Of a stretch of DNA of 10,360 nucleotides, positions 6,563-10,360 are shown one piece after another. The position numbers and the translations under genes are program-made. The notes beneath the pieces are model-generated. The model did no database searches. It had not been told where the DNA came from and saw only the letters and a list, made by a program, of their open reading frames with translations. Source of the stretch: JBBQXV01 sp043785585. Its GTDB lineage: Bacteria > Myxococcota_A > Polyangia > Polyangiales > Polyangiaceae. The stretch is taken from contig JAYVXB010000769.1 of assembly GCA_043785585.1 (NCBI GenBank), positions 1 to 10,360 of the forward strand, written 5' to 3'. Every line of letters begins with the position of its first letter. The stretch's first letter is position 1.

Positions 6563-7948
6563 CTACGGGAGCTTGGCGACGCGCACGCGGTTGAACGGCG
6601 CCGTCGTGCCGCGGCTTCCGTCGGCGATCCAGAGCGTGGTCCCGTTGGGGGAGATCTCGATCCCCTCGAGACCGTAGAGCTTCGCGGTCAGCAAGTTGTC
6701 GTCGTCGAGCCAACCGCCCGTCCCCGATCCGACGACGGTCGAGACCTGCCCGCCGGCGATCTTGCGCACGACGAAGTTGCCGCTGTCGGCGACGTAGATG
6801 TTGCCGAGGCTGTCGATCGCGAGGTCGTGTGGAAGCGAGAAGGTCGCGGTCGCTACGGCGCCGTTGTTCGCGCCCGCGACGCCCGTACCGGCGAGCGTCG
6901 TTACGGTGCCGTCGAGCGCAACTGCGCGGATGCGGTGGTTGCCGAGGTCGGCGACCGCGATCCGTCCGTCGGGAAGGAGCGCGACGCCGTAGGGATTGGA
7001 GAAGCGCGCCGCAGACCCGTTCGCGTCGACCCAGCCCGCCTGATCGGCGCCACCGGCGAGAGGCGTGACGGTTCCGCTCACCGGATCGACGAACGAGACG
7101 ACATGGTGGATCGGATCCGAGATGACGATGCGTCCGTCGGGACTGGGCAGCACGAGCATGCCGCGCGGTCGCCCGATGTTCCGCGCGAGGACGGTCGCCA
7201 AGCCGCTGACGCGATCGACGCGCCATACGGTGCCGGTCGTGAGCGAGCGCTGGCTGAGATCGTTGTCGTCGGTCTCGACGTAGAAGGTGCCGTCCGACGC
7301 GAACGTCATGCCGAACGGCCGTGTGAACCCGTGTTGGTCCACGAGCGTGCGCGTAGTTCCGGACGCCGTGACGACACGGATGCGACCGTTGTCGAAGTCG
7401 GCGACGTAGACATCGCCGTCCGGTCCGAGCGCGACGTTCACGGGATCGGCGAAACGCGCGACGTTGCGGTTGCCGTCGACGACGTCCGCGACCTCGCAAC
7501 CGGCGAGGGTGCTCACGCCGTTGGTGAACGGGACGATGGTGCAGACGATCGGACCGGCGTCGACGTCCGGCGCCGCATCGGGGACGCTGGTGTCGGGACC
7601 GGCGTCGGGGACGCTCGTGTCGGGGCCGGCGTCGGGGACGCTCGTGTCGGCGGGGGCGTCGGGACTCGCGTCGAGGGTCGTCGTGTCGGGCTCGACGTCG
7701 CGCATGCTCGTGTCGACGACGCTCGCGTCGGCGTCGGGGAGCGAAGCGTCCGCGTCGTGTCCGCCGCCATCGGGCATCGTCGTGTCTGCGCCGGACTCGC
7801 CCGAGGCGACTTCGTTCGGTGCATCGATGACGGATGCGTCGATGCCCGATGCGTCCGTGAACAGATCGATGGGCGAGTCGTAGCTGCAGGCAGCGAGTAG
7901 CGACGCTGCCGCGATCAGCCACGCCGAGAGCCCTGCACGCCGGACCAT
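6563..7948 (-). CDS. NHL-repeat beta-propeller lipoprotein
   Basis: This 461-residue surface or periplasmic lipoprotein has the signal peptide MVRRAGLSAWLIAAASLLAAC with lipidated Cys21. Residues 22 to about 135 form a disordered Asp/Ala/Ser/Pro/Thr spacer, including three copies of DTSVPDAGP at about 101-127. The rest is a propeller of NHL-type blades, each shaped like STLAG, then an F..P.G(V) segment, PDG-(I/V)-x-VAD and N-IR. Examples are GPDGDVYVADFDNGRIR, PDGRIAVADLGNHRIR and NIYVADSGNFVVRK. Cys136 and Cys151 may form a disulfide. NHL propellers usually bind ligands or proteins; no enzymatic residues stand out. The start is ATG 7948, chosen for the signal peptide, and no clear Shine-Dalgarno precedes it. 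The gene converges on the phosphoesterase gene with 18 bases between and is divergent from the VOC gene. Function remains unknown. Confidence 0.85.
   Translation of the reverse strand: MVRRAGLSAWLIAAASLLAACSYDSPIDLFTDASGIDASVIDAPNEVASGESGADTTMPDGGGHDADASLPDADASVVDTSMRDVEPDTTTLDASPDAPADTSVPDAGPDTSVPDAGPDTSVPDAAPDVDAGPIVCTIVPFTNGVSTLAGCEVADVVDGNRNVARFADPVNVALGPDGDVYVADFDNGRIRVVTASGTTRTLVDQHGFTRPFGMTFASDGTFYVETDDNDLSQRSLTTGTVWRVDRVSGLATVLARNIGRPRGMLVLPSPDGRIVISDPIHHVVSFVDPVSGTVTPLAGGADQAGWVDANGSAARFSNPYGVALLPDGRIAVADLGNHRIRAVALDGTVTTLAGTGVAGANNGAVATATFSLPHDLAIDSLGNIYVADSGNFVVRKIAGGQVSTVVGSGTGGWLDDDNLLTAKLYGLEGIEISPNGTTLWIADGSRGTTAPFNRVRVAKLP
7574..7654 (-). repeat. 27-bp tandem repeat in spacer coding region
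   Basis: Three near-identical 27-base units lie in frame within the NHL lipoprotein gene and encode DTSVPDAGP, DTSVPDAGP and DTSVPDAAP. The last two units are almost identical on the DNA level, and the third differs by a few bases. An in-frame array of this kind lets the spacer change length by slippage or recombination without a frameshift. Confidence 0.8.
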
Positions 7949-7983
7949 CGAGTGCAGTAGAGCACGTCCGCGCGTCCTCGGCG

Positions 7984-7989
7984 TATACT
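7984..7989 (+). promoter_or_regulatory. Candidate -10 box for the VOC gene
   Basis: TATACT matches the sigma-70 -10 consensus at five of six positions and stands out in GC-rich surroundings. It would place the transcription start near 7995-7997, giving a leader of about 33 bases. No good -35 is visible 16-18 bases upstream. The embedded GTATAC palindrome (7983-7988) means a weak leftward -10 is also possible. Confidence 0.5.
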
Positions 7990-7994
7990 CGGCC

Positions 7995-8015
7995 GCTGTC
8001 TCCTGGCGAGGCAGC
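7995..8015 (+). other. Leader stem-loop upstream of the VOC gene
   Basis: GCTGTCTC (7995-8002) pairs with GAGGCAGC (8008-8015) to form an 8-bp stem, including one G-U pair, with a five-base loop CTGGC. It starts at the predicted transcription start and ends four bases before the Shine-Dalgarno AGGAGGG (8019-8025). It could stabilise the mRNA 5' end, modulate translation, or be an operator on DNA. There is no T-tract, so a terminator is unlikely. Confidence 0.5.
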
Positions 8016-8028
8016 TAGAGGAGGGACC

Positions 8029-8502
8029 ATGCCGAAAAAAGCGAATCCGATTCCGGCCGGCATTCAGACGATGACCCCGCATTTCGTCGTGCGCGACGCG
8101 GAGAAGGCCATCGACTTCTACAAGCGCGCGTTCGGCGCCGAAGAGGTCGATCGCATGACCGGTCCGGACGGGAAGACGATCTGGCACGCGCGCCTGCGTA
8201 TCGGAACGTCGAACCTCTTCCTCGCCGAAGAAGGCACCGCGCCGGGCGACAAGTCGCCGCAGTCGCTCGGTGGCAGCCCGATGTCGATCCAGATGTACGT
8301 CGAGGACGCGGCTGCCGCGCTGAAGCGCGCCGTCGACGCGGGTGCCGTCGTGAAGAAGTCGCTCGAAGAGACATTCTGGGGCGACTTGTACTGCCAAGTG
8401 ATGGACCCGTTCGGCTTCCGCTGGGCGATCGCGCAGCGTGTGCACGAGCTCACTGACACCGAGCTGCAGCACGCGGTGAAGGCCGCGGCGAGCCTGAAGT
8501 AG
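8029..8502 (+). CDS. VOC (glyoxalase/bleomycin resistance superfamily) PhnB-like protein
   Basis: This 157-residue cytoplasmic protein has the vicinal oxygen chelate fold in the PhnB/3-demethylubiquinone-9-like branch. It opens with IQTMTPHFVVRDAEKAIDFYKRAFGAEE, shown by TPHFVVRDAEKAIDFYKRAF at about 16-35. HARLRIG (53-59), with a possible metal ligand His53, and NLFLAEE follow. The second half has SIQMYVEDAAAALKRAVDAG, then ETFWGDLYCQVMDPFGF. Many relatives read WGDRYG and DPFGH in that last segment. Here Leu, Cys and Phe replace the Arg, Gly and His, so activity may be altered or lost. Substrate cannot be predicted; no signal peptide is present. Start ATG 8029 is supported by AGGAGGG four bases upstream, the best Shine-Dalgarno in the window. 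The gene has its own promoter-like leader and converges on the next gene with a five-base gap. Confidence 0.88.
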   Translation: MPKKANPIPAGIQTMTPHFVVRDAEKAIDFYKRAFGAEEVDRMTGPDGKTIWHARLRIGTSNLFLAEEGTAPGDKSPQSLGGSPMSIQMYVEDAAAALKRAVDAGAVVKKSLEETFWGDLYCQVMDPFGFRWAIAQRVHELTDTELQHAVKAAASLK

Positions 8503-8507
8503 CGCGT

Positions 8508-9017
8508 TCAATCGTCGTCGTCCGGCGGCGTCGCGCCGACGCGCGGGAGGTCTTCGCTACCCGACGCGTTGTGGTCGTTCTTCCACGTGCAGACGAGGAG
8601 ATCGCCGCGCGCTTCGCCGCAGATGTACGTCACCGTGTAATTCGTCGAAGGGACGAAGTGCGACCACGTCAGCGCCGTGCCGTCCCAAGACGACGAGCGC
8701 ACTTCGTAGAGCTCTTTGTCGCCGATGCTCTCCTCGGCGTGAACGACCGTGGGGACGCCGTCCTTGATCGCGATCGTGACGAACGTTTTGTAGACCGTCG
8801 CGGGATCGAAGAAGGTGCCCTCCCAACGGCGAAGCTCCGGATCGACGCGCGGCCCGACCTTGTGCCGCGTCGGTTCGGGCGGAGCCATCTCGATCGGCGG
8901 TCCGACCGTGGTCGTGATGGGGATGGCGATCGCGGCCGGCGGAGTCGAGGCGCAAGCGACGCATGAGAGTGCGAAGATGCCCAACGGCCAAGCGGAGAGG
9001 GCGGGACGCGAAACCAC
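8508..9017 (-). CDS. Small secreted or lipoprotein, unknown function
   Basis: This 169-residue protein is of no family I recognise. The N-terminus has a signal-peptide-like core (WPLGIFALSCVACAS). Either of two cysteines could be lipidated, but neither fits the lipobox well. A Pro/Ile/Thr spacer follows. A compact domain then starts at RRWEGTFFDPATVYKTFVTI and continues through VPTVVHAEESIGDKELYEVR, SWDGTALTWSHFVP, TVTYICGEARGDLLVCTWKN. This alternating pattern looks like an all-beta barrel, of the kind that measures or binds a small ligand, and carries a possible Cys pair. The C-terminus is an acidic Asp tail made from a GAC repeat. The frame opens upstream to 9347, but I chose GTG 9017 because AGGAG lies about six bases upstream and the signal peptide follows. 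It is divergent from the L,D-transpeptidase-like gene by 79 bases. Confidence 0.72.
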   Translation of the reverse strand: MVSRPALSAWPLGIFALSCVACASTPPAAIAIPITTTVGPPIEMAPPEPTRHKVGPRVDPELRRWEGTFFDPATVYKTFVTIAIKDGVPTVVHAEESIGDKELYEVRSSSWDGTALTWSHFVPSTNYTVTYICGEARGDLLVCTWKNDHNASGSEDLPRVGATPPDDDD

Positions 9018-9057
9018 GCAGCTCCTCGAAGTGTACGCGCTGAGGCGTCGGCGTCGA

Positions 9058-9086
9058 TTGCCACGCGGGGCCGTTCGCTCTAGAGC
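9058..9086 (+). promoter_or_regulatory. Candidate sigma-70-like promoter, near-leaderless
   Basis: TTGCCA (9058-9063, five of six to the -35 consensus) is followed after exactly 17 bases by TAGAGC (9081-9086), a weak -10. The implied start near 9093 leaves only about four bases before ATG 9097. That agrees with the absence of a Shine-Dalgarno and would make the message nearly leaderless. The -10 match is poor. Confidence 0.3.
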
Positions 9087-9096
9087 ATCGACACCG

Positions 9097-10360
9097 ATGC
9101 CATCGCGTCGACCCGCCGCCGCCCTCGCTCCGCTCGCGCTCGCCTGCCTCGCCGCGTGCAACGGCAACTCGTCGTCTTCCTCCCCTGGGTTTCTCGCGCC
9201 GCCCGCGTCGTCGAGCGCCGCTTCGATCGCGTCGTCGTCCGATCCGCCGCCGTCGAGCTCGTCCGACGCCGCCGCTCCGCGCGACGCCGACGCCGGGCCG
9301 AAGCCGCAGCTCTCGACGAAGCTGTTCTCGTCGACGATCTGGGACAAGCCGAACTACGAGTCGCTGCCGCTCGGCTACTTCCACGCCGGCTCGCGCGTCG
9401 CGCGCGCCGCGGATCCGTACCCCGAGATCGCGTCGCCGTCCGCGCGCCGCGCCGCGGGGATCGAGATCATGCAGCCGTGCGGCGGTCGCTGGTTCAAGCT
9501 CGATCCCGTCGGCTTCGTCTGCGAAGGCAAGGACGGCGTGACGTTGGACCTCGACGATCCCAACGTCGCGATCCCCGCCCGCTACCTCCCGAAGGACGAG
9601 CCGCTGCCGTACGGGTACGGGATGTCGTACTCGACGCCGATGTATACGCGCGTCCCGACCGCGCAGGAGCAGCGCGACGCGGAGGGCGACGTGGCGTACT
9701 GGCGGAAGACGCTCGCCGAGATGCGCGCGAAGACGCCGGCCGACAAGCTCTCGCCGGAGTTCGCGATTCCCGTCGAAGAGATGCCCGACTTCCTTGCGAA
9801 CCACGCGCAAGCGCCGGCGATCTTGCCGTGGCTCGTCGTCGGAAAGAACGTGAAGGGGGGCTCCGCGCTCCCGTCGACGCGCCTCGCGTTCGTCTCGCAC
9901 TTCGAGAGCGAAGGGCGTCACTGGTACCTGACGAGCGAGCAGCTCCTCGTGCCGGGCGATCGCTTCAAGTCGGCGCGCACGGCGGAGTTCCGCGGCTTGG
10001 AGCTCGCGGCGGCGGGGGACAAGGGCGAGCACCTCCCGATGGTCTGGGTGCGTTTCCCAACCGACAAGCAGCCCGTATTCGTCTACCGCGTCGAGGGCGA
10101 AGGGCGACCGGTGAAGACGTTGATGGAGCTCCCGCTCCAGTCGCATCACGAGATCGCGCAGCAAGACGTGATGCTGAAAGGCGTGCGCTACCACGAGCTC
10201 GTCACGCCGCCGCAAGGTCTGCCGGAAGGCAAATACCTCGTGCGGCAGAGCGACGTGACGCGCGTCGATCCGGTGAAGCAACCTCCGGAGAAGATCGTCG
10301 GCGACGAAGTGTGGATCGACATCGATCTCGTCAAGCAGACGCTCATCCTCTATCGCGGCG
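9097..10360 (+). CDS. Lipoprotein with N-terminal start of an L,D-transpeptidase (YkuD) domain, 3' partial
   Basis: This frame stays open from ATG 9097 to the window edge (421 codons) without a stop. A signal peptide ends in ACLAAC (lipidated Cys21), and a Ser/Ala/Pro/Asp-rich spacer runs to about residue 70. A long unfamiliar domain follows, with SSTIWDKPNYESLPLGYFHAG-type residues from about 76 and a segment PCGGRWFKLDPVGFVC near 127-142 that may hold a disulfide. Later parts include RLAFVSHFESEGRHWYLTS and SHHEIAQQDVMLKGVRYHEL. The last visible residues, GDEVWIDIDLVKQTLILYRG, resemble the opening of YkuD L,D-transpeptidases, which make 3-3 crosslinks in peptidoglycan or attach proteins to it. 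The catalytic His and Cys would lie beyond the window, so activity cannot be checked. The start is chosen for the signal peptide; no Shine-Dalgarno is present. Confidence 0.8.
   Translation, partial: MPSRRPAAALAPLALACLAACNGNSSSSSPGFLAPPASSSAASIASSSDPPPSSSSDAAAPRDADAGPKPQLSTKLFSSTIWDKPNYESLPLGYFHAGSRVARAADPYPEIASPSARRAAGIEIMQPCGGRWFKLDPVGFVCEGKDGVTLDLDDPNVAIPARYLPKDEPLPYGYGMSYSTPMYTRVPTAQEQRDAEGDVAYWRKTLAEMRAKTPADKLSPEFAIPVEEMPDFLANHAQAPAILPWLVVGKNVKGGSALPSTRLAFVSHFESEGRHWYLTSEQLLVPGDRFKSARTAEFRGLELAAAGDKGEHLPMVWVRFPTDKQPVFVYRVEGEGRPVKTLMELPLQSHHEIAQQDVMLKGVRYHELVTPPQGLPEGKYLVRQSDVTRVDPVKQPPEKIVGDEVWIDIDLVKQTLILYRG

Noticed and set aside
7574..7654. CRISPR-like array from the 27-bp repeats.
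   Set aside because: The units are directly adjacent with no spacers and encode an in-frame peptide repeat.
6468..8063. Minus-strand 531-codon frame overlapping the NHL lipoprotein gene.
   Set aside because: Out of frame with the lipoprotein, Arg-rich with no motif; the NHL frame explains the region.
9018..9347. N-terminal extension of the small secreted protein back to 9347.
   Set aside because: It overlaps the divergent gene in antisense and buries the signal peptide; GTG 9017 has a good Shine-Dalgarno.
8557..10281. Minus-strand 574-codon frame opposite the L,D-transpeptidase-like gene.
   Set aside because: It is a shadow of the plus-strand gene from 9097, which has signal peptide, spacer and YkuD-like start.

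Overview
The window is very GC-rich, dense in genes and dominated by predicted secreted proteins. Several start with a lipoprotein-type signal peptide followed by an Asp/Ala/Pro- or Ser-rich spacer. That style, the strong preference for G or C at third codon positions and the protein families present suggest a myxobacterium-like organism (Myxococcota, probably Polyangiales). This is inference from sequence character, not from a search. I see no rRNA, tRNA, CRISPR array, insertion sequence or phage gene.

Layout. Bases 1-58 hold at most the edge of an unidentified gene. A small putative lipoprotein (+, ends 388) converges on a secreted LysM protein (-, 405-797). A compact minus-strand operon follows, transcribed from 3552 down to 927: a DctA/GltP-type Na+/dicarboxylate (or acidic amino acid) symporter, a TruC-like tRNA pseudouridine synthase and a DTW-domain (TapT-like) tRNA modification enzyme. 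Each junction is a 4-base stop/start overlap (ATGA at 2248-2251, GTGA at 1556-1559). Divergent to it, with 47 bp between, is a two-gene plus-strand unit: a lipoprotein with a zincin-like HETTEAATDP motif (3600-5045) and a phospholipase C/acid phosphatase-family lipoprotein (5042-6544). These also overlap by 4 bases (TTGA).

Convergent to that pair lies an NHL-repeat beta-propeller lipoprotein (-, 6563-7948) with a long Asp/Ala/Ser spacer containing a 27-bp tandem repeat. Divergent from it is a VOC/PhnB-like gene (+, 8029-8502) with a recognisable -10, leader hairpin and Shine-Dalgarno. Next come a small secreted protein of unknown function (-, 8508-9017) and, divergent from that, a long lipoprotein running off the window (+, 9097 onward). 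Its last visible residues look like the opening of a YkuD L,D-transpeptidase domain.

Functionally, the window combines a tRNA modification pair co-transcribed with a carboxylate transporter and a set of envelope or surface proteins: LysM, L,D-transpeptidase, a phosphoesterase with its zincin-like partner, and an NHL propeller. The least-described parts are the translationally coupled zincin-like/phosphoesterase pair and the transporter-truC-DTW operon. I found no clear evidence of a defence island, a mobile element or a biosynthetic cluster.
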